Source: Paraspadella gotoi
Taxonomy: Eukaryota; Chaetognatha
Reading direction: 5' to 3'
Assembly (NCBI GenBank): GCA_051294375.1
Contig: CM119269.1
Span: forward strand, 5,973,531-6,037,530
DNA length: 64,000 nt
Position numbers and translations under genes: made by a program. This document shows, piece by piece, positions 36,986 to 48,655 of the stretch (position 1 is the stretch's first letter; each line of letters starts with the position of its first letter). Below the pieces are notes generated by a model, which did no database searches, had not been told where the DNA came from, and saw only the letters and a list, made by a program, of their open reading frames with translations.

Positions 36986-37460
36986 CGGGTCAAAAAGTTT
37001 TTCTCAAATCCGACAAAACTCGAAATTCTTCGTACGCCGTCGTCGTCGTCCGTCGTCGTCCGTCGCCCCGTCCATCAACGACTCCTTTTGATAGCGAATG
37101 ACGTGCTTTGGCCTTGACTCTATGGTTGGTGAGGGGAACGACGATCGAACAACGACGACACAACGCCAACTGAAATGACTTTTCCGGCGTTGGCGTCAGC
37201 CCGTCGGCAAAGGTTGTCACAGAACTCGATATGTCCAGGTTTGAAGCGCCGGGAAATTCCAGCGAACGCCGACGAAAGGTCCTTTCGGCCGCCAGACAAA
37301 CCGTGAGCCGACAGGGGCGATCTAATTCCGGCGCCCGTCGTTTGCAAATCGCTAAGAGACTCGTCCGGCTTCTCAGGTCGAAGATTCTTCGCTAAAGCGA
37401 AAAATTTGTCCGGGCAAAATGTATTCCTCTTCGACGGAACGTCGATTGTGGACATTCAAC
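36986..37460. other. CpG-rich island with overlapping open frames on both strands
   Basis: GC- and CpG-rich against AT-rich flanks. On the minus strand, frames 37,120-37,455 (111 residues, ATG start) and 36,990-37,220 overlap. A plus frame from about 37,231 is also open. A CATTTCAG acceptor-like site lies on the minus strand near 37,170. The island probably contains an exon, but I cannot choose strand or frame. Its right part carries a GTC/CGT repeat (37,036-37,065). Confidence 0.35.
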
Positions 37461-38230
37461 ATCCTTTACGAACGACCCAATATAAGCTCGGATAAGGGTT
37501 TATCGACCAACCTTCCTCAGGATGGGCCAAAGCCCAAGAATCTGGGCGCCAAAAATCTAAATTCGGTTCAACGCGAATTTCGGGTCAAATAAGAAATGGA
37601 AAGCTCACGTGGACCGTAGAACGAAGGAAAGGACGCTGCGGCGGCGGATGCCTGCTGCGGCGGCGGGTGGGCGGGGCGGCGCGGGTGTCAGCGACGGGAG
37701 TAAGGGATAATAGGAAAGGAGATGGAGATAGAAGATGGAGGACATAATGTGGGAAGAGATTAGATAGAAAAATATTAAAGTAAATGAAGGTATAAAAAAA
37801 GATAAAAAATCATGTAAGAAGAAAGATTAAAGGGAAAAGTAGAAAGTTGAAAAGGGGAAAAAACGGAGAAGAGAGAAAAAGAAGTGACGTAAAATAAGAA
37901 CATAAAAGGGGTAAAAAAATGAGAGAGTGGTAAAAGAAAGGAAAAGGAAAAGGAAAAGGAAAAAAGAATAGGCAAAAGGAAAAACGAAAAGAATAAAAAA
38001 ACAGGAAATGAAGTAAGGGAGACAAAAGGGAAAGGGAAAAAAAAGAGAAGGAAATAGAATAGAAAACAAAAGAGAAAAGGAGAAAATAAAGAAGAAGAAA
38101 AAAGGAGAGAAATAAGGAAAGAAAAAGGAGAAAAAAAAAAGAGATAAAAAGAAACAGAAAAAAAGACAGAAAAAGGAAGGGGCGGCGTGAATTTGGGTCA
38201 TAAAACGCGAAGGCGTCTGCCACTCGATCT
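37461..38230. other. Spacer, mostly purine-rich
   Basis: A GGCGGCGG patch at 37,637-37,690, then GAAAAGG-rich low-complexity sequence to 38,180. The long Phe/Leu/Ser minus frames (37,810-38,240) are composition artefacts. Confidence 0.6.
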
Positions 38231-38969
38231 TTTCGCTCAATTTACACCCGAACGCGAGTCGTAGTTGACGGTCTGAGTGCGGTGTGCCGGGTTTTTATGA
38301 GCTCGGGGCGTTCGGGTCAGTGGGGAGTTCAGCGCGTCGACCACCGAATATTTTGAGGCGTCTTGTGATTTTGGTTGAGACCCGGGTGACTGGTGATGAA
38401 TTGAGCTTCGAACGAATGTGAATAGTCCTGACGTCTGCCTTTCGTGGTTCGTCGTAACTGAAGAGAAGGAAACTGATTCGCCCGAATGTTGTTTTTCGTT
38501 CCAGCTTGTATTGCTGCTAACTCGTTTCGATCGCGGCAAGCTCCGTATTTGGTTTACACTTCCCTCTCCCCCTAATTGCCGCATGAAGCACTGGGATATC
38601 TATATTCTGAGGTAGACTCTCGTACTTCTTTTGCCTTTGCAAGAACATTTCTGCTCAAAAATCTGAAACTCTCAAGAACATGATTCTCTCAGATCATGAT
38701 AAAATTCTAACAACATTGTTTGTTCGGAAATATAAATAACAAACACGAAAGTAAAGGTATAGGAAAACCGATCGATCAAACGATCAAACGAAATTAGGAA
38801 GAACGTTGTTGCTCCACAATATACATGATCGCTCCACAATTGTCATATCAAGCCATGGACCGAAAAAGAATTCAAGGAAAACGGAAGAACCCAAACAGAG
38901 AGTCGCCATTGCTCCTTTTACGAACAGAAACATCTTTGGGTTTTTTATCACCATTTTTTCTCTTAATTA

Positions 38970-39128
38970 CGACTCTCTCTCTCTCTCTCTCTCTCATCTC
39001 TGTGCGAGGCTGGATTCCTCTCTCCGTTCGTGGTCACAGGACGCTAAGCTAGAGATCTCTCTCTCTTCCTCTCTCTTCTCTCTCATCGTTATCTTCTCTC
39101 TCTCCCTCTCTCTATTCTCTTTTCTCCC
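38970..39128. repeat. CT-rich microsatellite tracts
   Basis: CT runs at 38,970-38,998 and 39,055-39,125, followed by a CpG-rich stretch (39,137-39,420) with no decidable exon. Confidence 0.9.
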
Positions 39129-39479
39129 CACAAGCTTTCCGTCACGTGACTGGGTACCGCCGGTGTCCTTGCGTACCGGTTCCGGGCCTCCTCCCAGTGC
39201 GAAACTTGCTACGGACGCTGTTCAGGATCGGCGTTCGTTTTCGACGAGAGAAGATCGTACGCCGCTCACCGGCGCACTGGATCTAAAGACGCGTCTTTCT
39301 TAAGAGAGAGGCGGCAGCGGTGGCGGAGGCGGCATAAGATTACGATCCGGCACACGCAATTCCGCGTCCCGCCGACGCACGCCGTGCAGCGAGGCCGCGC
39401 CTTCTGAAAAATGCATGGTTGGCCAGGTATGCAACGCCGAGGGGTGCTAAACGGCGCTGATTTGGTTGGAGGAGACGTT

Positions 39480-39730
39480 CGGTCCTTTTGTGGGGCGGGC
39501 CGAGGAGAGAGTAGGGGTTCGAACGGGTCAGGGCTAGGTGGGTCTAGCCGGATCGGATCAGCCTGGATGGGTCAGGCTGAATCGTAGTCGCCCCAGACAA
39601 TTAGGGCAAGATCGAGAAAGTCCAACTCAACCGTGTAATACGGAAATGAGCTGACAGCGGATGATGATATTGGAGCGATATTTTGGGTCAGGAGCAAAGT
39701 GATTATTTCGGGTGAGAGTTGACAGGGTCA
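39480..39730. repeat. Dispersed GGGTCAGG/GGGTCTAG-type words
   Basis: GGGTCAGGGC, GGGTCTAGCC, GGATCAGCC, GGGTCAGGCTG, GGGTCAGGAGC and AGGGTCAGGTT recur over 250 bases. They are related in wording to the 10-base minisatellite at 59,800-59,890. Confidence 0.5.
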
Positions 39731-40289
39731 GGTTCCAATCTGGTCGAGCCCAAAGTCACAGGTTCGAACACATGAAGGTAGAGACAGACGGATCCATGCA
39801 AAACTACAACGGCAACAACAACGGCGACGCTGAGGCCGTCAACAGATTCACCCGAAGCGGCACAGCCGCTCGTCAAGGAGCGCTGAACCCGCCAGAGAGC
39901 CTTCCTCCACATGCGGCCCTGTCTCCGACATATCTGCCCCCGAAGAGGCTGCCCCCTCGAGTGCTCTTAAGCCGGGAGGCAGCCCCCGCAAAGACTGTCG
40001 CCAGAAGGCTAGGCCAGCAGAGAGACAGGTAACTCTCAGTAACTCTTGGTTCGACCAATCAGCGGGTTCCGACGGGAAAATTTGACAAATGTCAATTGAG
40101 AATCGGAGGATGTCTTTCGGACGAGGAAGGGGAGGATCGTCTTGTCGTGTTCGAACGGAGCAGTGACGTGACCTGGTCATTTATTCAGGTGAGGACAGTG
40201 AGATACTGCCGCTGACTCTTATCGGGGAAGGTCAGTTATGTAATCGACGATATAAGCAGATATCCAGCGTGGTTTTCCTTTCATCCCCG

Positions 40290-40315
40290 CCTCTCTCTCT
40301 CTCTCTCTCTCTCTC
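40290..40315. repeat. Short (CT)n microsatellite
   Basis: Perfect CT run in a CpG-rich region. Confidence 0.95.
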
Positions 40316-40689
40316 CAACACTTCAGCAACCCCTTCCTGTTCCTGCAATTGTCCTGCAGTGGAGAATCTCGACGATCGATTCCGGACGGGACAAATCAAA
40401 ACCCTCATTTTCCGTCGGGGATAAATCTTAACGGTAAAGTGGCCGGACACAGCCGGATGCAGCGGCCGACGCAAGCCGGGCCGATCGCAGCCGACCAGAT
40501 TCAGCCCACCGCACCTGAGGTGGGCGTGCCTCAGTAGATCGACGCGACGAGCAGATCTTGTCACGCGATTGGCAGGTTGAGGGGTTTAGACCGGCGACGC
40601 CACCTTTTCCTTCTCTCCGACGGAAAATGGGAAAATATTTCGAACTCACCCTTACGGAAATTCCATTACACGAAGGACTGGAGACTTAC

Positions 40690-40815
40690 CTTCTCTCTCG
40701 CGTACTGGGTCGGTGCTTACTCTGGGTCGGGAGCCGATTCGGCGCCGGCGCCCTCGGCGCGAGCCGGGATTCGATGGACCGCGGCTTTAAAAACGTTCCA
40801 GGGCGCTTTTGGGCG
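40690..40815 (-). CDS. Candidate internal exon, Arg/Pro-rich
   Basis: On the minus strand an acceptor AGTTTCCAG and a perfect donor AGAAG|GTAAGT enclose 126 bases. Read with one base completing the previous codon and two left over, the frame is open throughout and gives about 41 residues (AQKRPGTFLKPRSIESR..., ending HRPSTRER). This entry phase is exactly what exon 55,064-53,984 leaves (two bases, AG), so it could be its next exon across a 13-kb intron. It is CpG-rich like that exon. A second frame in the same island (acceptor ACAG at 40,872, donor-like CCAGA|GTAAGC at 40,721) is equally protein-like, and the plus strand carries a 162-residue frame (40,558-41,046) ending at a donor-like CAG|GTAATC. 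The exon call is therefore tentative. Confidence 0.35.
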
Positions 40816-41049
40816 CTGGAAACTTCTTTCAACGTGACCGCGTGGGGGATTCAAGTCCGCCGGAACATTGACTGTCATGGGTTTAAGTGTGGGGATGAAA
40901 GGTTGGTGAAAGGGGTGAAAAGTGGAAAGGTGAAAGGTGAAAGGTTAGTGTCGGGTGAAAGGTTGTGTAAAATCGTTGGTGTGAATGGTGAATGTAGTGA
41001 AAAACAGGTTTTGTCTGAAGAGAGGGATGATGAGTTGGACAGGTAATCT

Positions 41050-42689
41050 TTGACGTCTCTGAGGCGATTCGAGCAAAGAGGCACTCGAGGTAGAAACTTA
41101 TTGGCGTCGGTTGCGTTGTTTTTTGCTGAAACTTTGTTCCCGCCCGATATTGATATAGCTGATTGTTATTTCTAATCCCTTCTTTCTTCTTTTCTTCCTT
41201 CATATCTTTCTTTCCCTTCAATTGTCTTTTCCTTCTCTTTCTTTTTCCACTTTGTACCCAAGTCCATTTTGTTTTCAATCCTTCACGCTCTCTCTCCATT
41301 TATCTTCGGCTCCTCCTCGGGTTTCCTTTCTTTTTTCCAATATTCTCTCTAACGGATTCCTTTATTCTTGAGACGGAAACTCGAACCGTCGGGTCGGTCG
41401 TCGTCCGGTCGTCCGGTCGTCGTCGGTCGGTCGTCGGGTCGGTCGTCGTTTCAATTTTTCCGGGATGTTCAGAAAAAGTCGCACCTGTGACTGGGAGTAG
41501 AAAAGAGGCGATATTTTTCTCTTCGTTGTCGTCGTTTTAAATCGTCGTTTTCGGTTTCGTCAACATGTTAGAAAACAGTTAAGAATATTTATAGTTTTAA
41601 GTTTCTTCAATTTCTTAGATCTATCTTTCATTGACTTATCCATCCTCGCTCTCTCACGTCTGTAAATTCATTACGTATGTTTGCCTGTTTGTCTTGAAAG
41701 TTTAAATTCTTTCGACTCCTGTTTTCAGGTTATTGTATTGTATTAAAATTTCGACATTAGCACTAAATTGTCAAGCATGCTTAATCAAAAAAATTTCTCC
41801 GCGCACTAAATCCGGCATATGCCAAAGTCCGAGGTCCATTTCATCCCTCATTTAAGGAAAACCAGTTCCTGTGTATGAACACCTCGTTCGAGACCCGCGT
41901 GTCGGCGGTCGGCTTCAGAAAAAACGATCGGCCGAAGAACTCCACACAAACCGGGGCTCGTAAAAAATGATGTCACTGGTAGTTTTTCAACTTTTTTCAC
42001 CGTCCCTCGTTTACAGAAGGGTTGGTTAATGGTAACTGGTTAGTCTCTACCACAAAAATGCCTGCTCTTTTTAAATCACAAAATAAGAGCTTTTTTTTCG
42101 CTTCGTTGTCTTTTACTAAAAGAAATTCAGCAATAGTACAGCCGATGTTTCAATTTATTATTGATTAACAATCTTTATTATTATTTATTATTCATTATAT
42201 TCAGAATCTTTAATTTTATTCACTTTTATTATTCTTGTAAATAGACGCACGATGCGGCGCCGCTGGCATAGCACTGGGCCGTGCGACGGCATCTTAGTGT
42301 AGGGACGCTGGACTTAAGGCGAAACCGGCGCTAAGATTCGGGCGTGCTTTAGACCATTTAAATGAGAACGCGGTGCCGAGAAAGACGAGCTGACGAGCAT
42401 TTGAATTTATTTTTATGTTTCTTTAAATTTATGCGTAAATTATGGTCACTCTAGACCTAAATGGGAAGCCTAAGAATTGTACACTTTTTCTCTACCTCCT
42501 CCTTCTACTTGGTTTGTACATAATGCATATAACTCTGTTGAACGTAGTAATATGGTTGGTTTCGCTGATAGACGCACAGGAAGACCATTACAAGTTGATA
42601 TTTAATACATCTGGCTGGTGATTGCGTGCTTAGGTGATACAACGTTGGTCTCGGTGGCAGGTGAGCGAGCTACCTCTACCACTTATAGC
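41050..42689. other. Non-coding, nothing recognised
   Basis: Pyrimidine-rich at 41,160-41,340, a CGGTCGTCG-rich patch at 41,385-41,450, otherwise AT-rich. ATAGACGCAC occurs at 42,241 and again at 42,569. Confidence 0.5.
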
Positions 42690-42905
42690 GAAGATTCGAA
42701 GTTGAAGCAATTGAGCTGAAGTCCAGAGTTGGGCATTTAAAGCCGAAAGTGAAGCCATTGAGCTGAAAAGCCAGGAAGTTGGGCGTTAAGCAGCCGAAGA
42801 TTAGCCATTGGAGTGAAGCCAGAAGTCTGGGCGTTATAGCCGAAGGTTCGAAAGTCCGAAGTCTGGCGTCCAAGAGCCCGAAGTTCAGCGGCCAAGAGCT
42901 GAAAG
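42690..42905. repeat. About 46-50-base degenerate tandem repeat
   Basis: About five units built on GAAGTTGAAGC, CATTGAGCTGAAG, CCAGAAGT, TGGGCGTTATAGCC, starting near 42,698, 42,745, 42,797, 42,842 and 42,880. Unit lengths vary through small indels, as in the minisatellites of copies 1 and 2. Confidence 0.75.
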
Positions 42906-43911
42906 AAACTTGAATTAACCTAAATTTATTTGGAGATTTAGACTCATCAGTATTACAGGCGGGTACGTATTGCAATGCGAGCAGATAGAAAAGTGGAGAA
43001 TTGGTGTGCGCGGGTCGTCACTCATACAGGTCAGCAATAAAAAAATACAAATACAAAATTGTCTTATATTTATTTCTGCCGAATTTTCCATGATTATATG
43101 CAATTATGTCACGTAAGGTTTGGTCCTGCTGTGGATGCGCCGTTCGGCGACGACCGACTACCATTGGTCGCAACTGCAAATGGTGTCTTGTCAGGAACCA
43201 CGGCATGTCGTCGCCTAAAGAGGGGAGGATCAGTGATGTGGGCGGATCCGCAGCTCCCGCGGGGCGTCGCACGGCGCCGCCTGGGTCGAGATGGGGAAAG
43301 GCCGGGGGGGAAGCAAAGACAGGTTGGAAATTGAAAGGTTAAGTGGAGTTTAGAGAGTAAGAAAAACAGTTGCAGGTGGGAGCTGGGAAAATAGGAAAGG
43401 CGTTGTATTTAGAGGAGAAGGAAGGGTAGAATGAGTGCAGGCATTATTTCGACGCCAGGAGGAGAATCCATCGAGAGGGAAATGACTTCGACGGACTGAG
43501 AGACGGTTAGTCGAAACGTAATTCGCTTTGGAGCCCAGTGGTTCCGGTAGGCACAAACGCACAAATGCAGACGACAACAACCACATACAACCAACGCGAA
43601 CAAACGCTGCGATGCTAACAAAGCGAACTGAAATGCGACTACGAAGCCTGCGGCTGACGACACATTTCGAAGAAAAGCCACTGTCGATCGGGAATGAATG
43701 CCAATGGTGGAGTTCTTCTCAAATCCGATGAATGCTGCTGACGGGAAAGACAAAGCTGGACAATGATTGTTTTTCAACATTAGGAGAAGAAAGTGGGTCA
43801 GGAATTTTGGCAAAGTCAAAACAGCCTCAGTCCCATTCATGAGTTCATCATGCGCAGAGTTAAAGCGCTTGAAAATTTAACTGCCTTTCCGCGAAAAAAG
43901 AAAAAGACGGG

Positions 43912-43936
43912 NNNNNNNNNNNNNNNNNNNNNNNNN
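43912..43936. other. Assembly gap, 25 N
   Basis: Exactly 25 N, immediately before direct duplicate B. Confidence 1.
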
Positions 43937-43949
43937 TTTAAATTTTGGG

Positions 43950-44301
43950 AAGGATAAATGGTGGCTTCGTCATTCAGGGATGACTCAGCGATTATTTGAT
44001 CGTGAATTCAGATTTACATTTAAAATCTATGATCATCGTGAGATTAATTTTTTTTTTAAGAATCAATTTTATACAATTTTATATAATACATACGTATACA
44101 CTGAAGATTTTCATTGACTATTTGTTTCATTATTGCGAACAAAAGATTCTCTCGTATGTTATGAATTTTTTAAACAAAGAAGCCCCGTGGCCTGAGATTT
44201 AAATCTCGCGTCTTTGGCGATAATCTTATGATTCTTATCTCATCAGCGAATGAAGGCGTGAAGAGGCTCCGACATTTTCCTGTTCGTCTAATTGATTTTT
44301 T
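43950..44301 (+). repeat. Direct duplicate B (partner 32,520-33,010)
   Basis: Same order of shared words as duplicate A, but about 140 bases shorter because many short pieces are missing. It is bounded by a 25-N gap on the left and a 270-N gap on the right. Since A runs straight into a (GA)n array, the gap here probably covers a similar array. Confidence 0.8.
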
Positions 44302-44571
44302 NNNNNNNNNNNNNNNNNNNNNNNNNNNNNNNNNNNNNNNNNNNNNNNNNNNNNNNNNNNNNNNNNNNNNNNNNNNNNNNNNNNNNNNNNNNNNNNNNNN
44401 NNNNNNNNNNNNNNNNNNNNNNNNNNNNNNNNNNNNNNNNNNNNNNNNNNNNNNNNNNNNNNNNNNNNNNNNNNNNNNNNNNNNNNNNNNNNNNNNNNNN
44501 NNNNNNNNNNNNNNNNNNNNNNNNNNNNNNNNNNNNNNNNNNNNNNNNNNNNNNNNNNNNNNNNNNNNNNN
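44302..44571. other. Assembly gap, 270 N
   Basis: Followed by GAGAGAGAG, which suggests a microsatellite inside the gap. Confidence 1.
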
Positions 44572-44666
44572 ACAGACAGAGAGAGAGAGTCAAGGATGAG
44601 AGAGGCTATTGTAAAACAGTCATAGTTCTCGTTGTCATCAACTTCTCATATCCAGGTCTGTGGAGA

Positions 44667-44898
44667 NNNNNNNNNNNNNNNNNNNNNNNNNNNNNNNNNN
44701 NNNNNNNNNNNNNNNNNNNNNNNNNNNNNNNNNNNNNNNNNNNNNNNNNNNNNNNNNNNNNNNNNNNNNNNNNNNNNNNNNNNNNNNNNNNNNNNNNNNN
44801 NNNNNNNNNNNNNNNNNNNNNNNNNNNNNNNNNNNNNNNNNNNNNNNNNNNNNNNNNNNNNNNNNNNNNNNNNNNNNNNNNNNNNNNNNNNNNNNNNN
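44667..44898. other. Assembly gap, 232 N
   Basis: Followed by G-rich sequence (44,899-44,970). Frames that span the gap are meaningless. Confidence 1.
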
Positions 44899-45362
44899 AT
44901 AGGGCAAGGAAGGGAAAGGGGTTGGGGAAGTGAAAGGGGTAAAGGATCGGGAAAACCTTAAGGGGGGACGGAAAACGAGTGACAGAATGCTTTTTTTCCA
45001 CTTTGGTTTCTCATTCTCAGCCAAATTCCGTCCTTCCTTTCCAGAGAGAAATTCGCTCCAACTCTCAGAAGGAGAAAAAAAGGGGGGAAAAAATAAGGGA
45101 AAAAAGGGAAAAATAAGGGAGAGAAAAAAAAAGACTAATTTGGCTTCTTACATTCGACCCATCCAGCAGCGCTGCGGTTTTTTCCCTCTGCCTCTCCATC
45201 CCCCTCTCATTTTTTTTTCCTCATTTCAGTTTTGGGACAAATTTTTGGTCATTGGTTGGTCGGTCAGTCGGTCGAGCGGAGCAGCGGCTGAGCTCTTTTG
45301 TAGAGGTCCATTGCTCTGTTGCACTGCAATGGTTGGTACGACATAATAAAGAACTATTTTTC

Positions 45363-45365
<3 letters not shown>

Positions 45366-45398
<33 letters not shown>

Positions 45399-45404
45399 AT
45401 CTCT

Positions 45405-45440
<36 letters not shown>
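45366..45440. repeat. (CT)n microsatellite
   Basis: CT run with short TCTTCTC interruptions. Confidence 0.97.
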
Positions 45441-45444
<4 letters not shown>

Positions 45445-46990
45445 CTTCTCCGCGGGCATGCGATCTTTGATACCTGATAGAATTCTCAAGAGTAATTTAA
45501 TAGTTTTTATGAATTATAAATTAAGCATCCAGGCTGTCAATCTTATCAGGTTTTTTTCAAAAATCCACCGGCATATTCGCCTGTTCGCGATCGTAAACAA
45601 AATCTGCGATCGCTCTTCTGGATTTGACGAATCCTTACAATTAACTAATGAATTTGGTTAAATTAATGTATAAGTATGCGATGTAATGCGTGAAATTTTG
45701 TTTAATAGTTTTGTCGTCTGGGATTTAAATAAACTTTTGGTCTTTTATATTACTAATTTTTACTTTTTCTAATACATTTTTTGGTTGTCTTCTTCAAGTA
45801 TCCATTTTTTTTAAGGGGGACCAGAAGGTAGAAAAAAACTGATAATCATGACGAACATTTTTTCTTCAAAAAAAAAAAAAATTTTAATAAAAAAAAAGGA
45901 AAAAAAAGATTTGATCTTCCTCGTCGTCGAAGGATCATGAAAAGGATTTTTTTTTTCAAGGCTACAAAATAAATCCTTTAAAAAATCCCTAAAAAAAAAG
46001 AAGAGAGAATAAATTTCCTCCTAAAAAAGAGAAAAAAAAATTGTGAAATTCCTTGAAGGCTTCCAAATGCAATATCGAGGCATCACCCGATACAAGTTGA
46101 GCCGAGAGGAAGAAATTAAAGATTTACTTCCTCTCCCCCCCCTCCCATATTTCTTTTACATTCAAACGTTTAAAGTTTGTATAGAAAAAAGTTTCTCATA
46201 ATATTTTTTTTTTCGTACTTCGATCTCTTGATGGCAGGGATCGTTATTACTCGGCCGAGCACAAAAGAATCTCTGGTTTTTGTCAGTCCAATTTTTTTTT
46301 AACTTCTTTTTCTCCAGACAGAAATTTCGAAACTCAAAATGTAAGCGAACGTTATTTGTCATTGAGTTACATTAACATTTAAACTAACGCCCCGACTTTT
46401 TTGTAAATTATCGCCCTCGAGCTTTGACATTCGTTTTTTTGAACTTTCGGGGTCATATTTTTTTTTTCTGTTAATGTTTAGTCTCTTTTTCATTTTATTG
46501 TTCGTTTCATTGTGTCATTTTAAACAAATATTAGGCGATGCTATTGTTATTGTGTTTATTTCAAAACATCTTTCGTTTCCGACGTTCATCTCTCTAAAAA
46601 AAATTAATAATTAAAAAGAAAGTCGGTTAGTCTGATGTCTGATTGGACGATGTCCAAATAAAACGTAAAAATGTCCAAATTAAATGTGTACTTTAAAAAA
46701 AAAAAAGAAGAAAAGTCGGCGTCTCCTTTATGAGAATCGGCTTCGATCTCTTCGTTACCACAACCCTCAGGCCATCACTCCATCACTCCATCACTCCACC
46801 ACTTCAACTCACTACTCCACTCCACCACTCTATTTCATCGCTACACCTCCCACTCCACTCCTTCCATTTAAGCTCCTGTTGATCTTGGAATTGAACGCCG
46901 CAAAGAAAAAATTCGGGTTCTTGGAATTTTCTTCTTTTTTTTTCTGTTGAAAAAATCGAGAAAAAAAAATATTTCCAAAGTGTGATTGAA
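45441..46990. other. AT-rich non-coding sequence
   Basis: A/T runs; a short CACTCCA-type repeat at 46,770-46,865. No gene recognised. Confidence 0.5.
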
Positions 46991-46996
46991 AGGAAG

Positions 46997-47240
46997 CCGA
47001 CGACGATGGGGACGACGAAGATGACAATGACGACGACGATGACGACGATGGTGATGAAGACGACGGGGACTAAAACGACGGGGACCATAATGACAACGAC
47101 GATGACGATTAACGACGATGACGATGACGATGACAGGGATGACAATGACGGAGATGGCGTCGACGAGGACGACGATACTGATAAGTGATAACGATGACAA
47201 AAAAGACAAAAGTGGCGACAACGACGACGACGACAACGTT
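46997..47240. repeat. GACGA/GATGAC degenerate trinucleotide tract
   Basis: About 240 bases of GAC/GAT triplets with occasional breaks. Met/Thr- or Asp-rich and Val/Ile/Ser-rich frames over it are shadows. Confidence 0.9.
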
Positions 47241-47339
47241 TAACCCTTCAAATCCGTTGTGATTTTTCCCCTTCGAATGCTGAAGTACAAAAGAAGGCTG
47301 AACTCGAGATCGATCAAAATCATTCGAAGAAAAAACCGG

Positions 47340-47545
47340 AAATAGAATCGAACAGAATCGCATGCAATCGATTTCGGTCGCAATTGAATTCAATCGCTTA
47401 CGATCGCTTACAATCGCTCTAGGTCAAACTTGTCAGTCCACCCACAATCGCTTACTATTAAATCCAATCGATCACAATCGCTATTGTTTGCTTTCGAATT
47501 CAATCTCTTACAATTACTCTTGTTTTCAATCCTTTACAATCGCTG
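47340..47545. repeat. Degenerate about 10-base repeat of CAATCGCTTA type
   Basis: AATCGCTTA, CGATCGCTTA, CAATCGCTCT, CAATCGCTTAC, CAATCGCTATTG, CAATCTCTTA and CAATCGCTGTA follow one another, in places at 10-base spacing. Confidence 0.7.
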
Positions 47546-47874
47546 TAATCTATGTAATCATATTTCTTATATTTCTTATTCATTTCTTCTTTAATAAATT
47601 TACAATGTAATTCTCCGAATGAACGCATGACCCCATGATTTCTGTTTTCTGCACCAATTCTCTTTCTCTCTTCTCTCTCGCCAATCATCCCACAATGACC
47701 TTTTGACTTTTCCTCCGTCTCTTATTCGCAAATCATCCCACAGTGACCTCAGGACTCGATCCCGCTCGTGCCTTCCGATCTCCTCTTGCTTCCCAAAACC
47801 TTTCATTATTCAAAGTTGTTTCACTTTTATCATTTCTTTGACACACAACACACAGAAAGAGATGCACGGACGAT

Positions 47875-48310
47875 CTTGACCGCCATTCGCTGCTCGATGC
47901 GTCGGCGTCCGATCCGTGCGTCGGCAGCGGCGACGGCAGCGGTCGCGTCGGGTTCTGCGTCCCGCATCCGCGCGTTTCCCGCGGCTGTCGGTTCCTGGCG
48001 GCGTCGGCATGTTCGCGGCGTCATTCGGTCGAAGCCGCCGCGATGTCTTCGGAAGACGAAGCTCTTCTAAACGTCGGGCCATGTCACCAACATGCCGCGG
48101 CCTCTCCGAGCCCTTTCGGACGTGCGGCGTCCTCTTTCGTGCGCTGCCTCTCCTCGCTTTCCTGCTGCTGGGCTGGGCAGTGCGGCTGCGTGTCTCAGGC
48201 GTGCGCCACCTGAGACTTCCGTGATCCTCGACTTGCTGTGCTCCTCTAGGCGGCGGCGGTTCTCAAAGTCGCGGAATGTTGCGACTCTGCCAGCCACGCG
48301 CGGTGACATG
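47875..48310. other. CpG-rich island, strand and frame undecided
   Basis: Strongly CpG-rich. A plus frame (about 47,888-48,210) reads LLDASASDPCVGSGDG... for over 100 residues. Minus frames (47,810-48,082 and 48,067-48,309) are also open. No clear splice-site pair decides between them, and no family is recognised. Confidence 0.3.
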
Positions 48311-48655
48311 TGACTCCTTCTTCTTTCTTGTGCTCGCTTTGGAGCGTCGGGTGCAGCAGGAGCGGCTGCATCAGTAGTAGAGCGCAGAGCCGATCTGTGC
48401 AGTCTCTTTTCTCTCGGTTCTTTCCGGGTTTGATCTGGGGGGACGGGGAGGGGCTGTAGTGCGTTGTGAAGGGCGTGGATCGTGGCCGGTTAGTCGGCGT
48501 GGAAAAGTACGAGCTAGATAAAAATAGAGTACACTGGGTGTAGAATTATTCAAATATTGTCGCATGCTGGCTCGATGAGAGAAAAAGTTTCAAAAAAACC
48601 TCTTTACGACGTAGACAACGTCGTATTTGTACATCGCTTTGGTTATTGCGTATCC

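Noticed and set aside
38237-38584. 115-residue minus frame with ATG start
   Set aside because: Composition is protein-like (QSPGSQPKSQ...), but there is no splice context, homology or domain; left as unsupported.
46982-47393. Met/Thr-rich and Val/Ser-rich frames
   Set aside because: GACGA/GATGAC trinucleotide repeat read in several frames.
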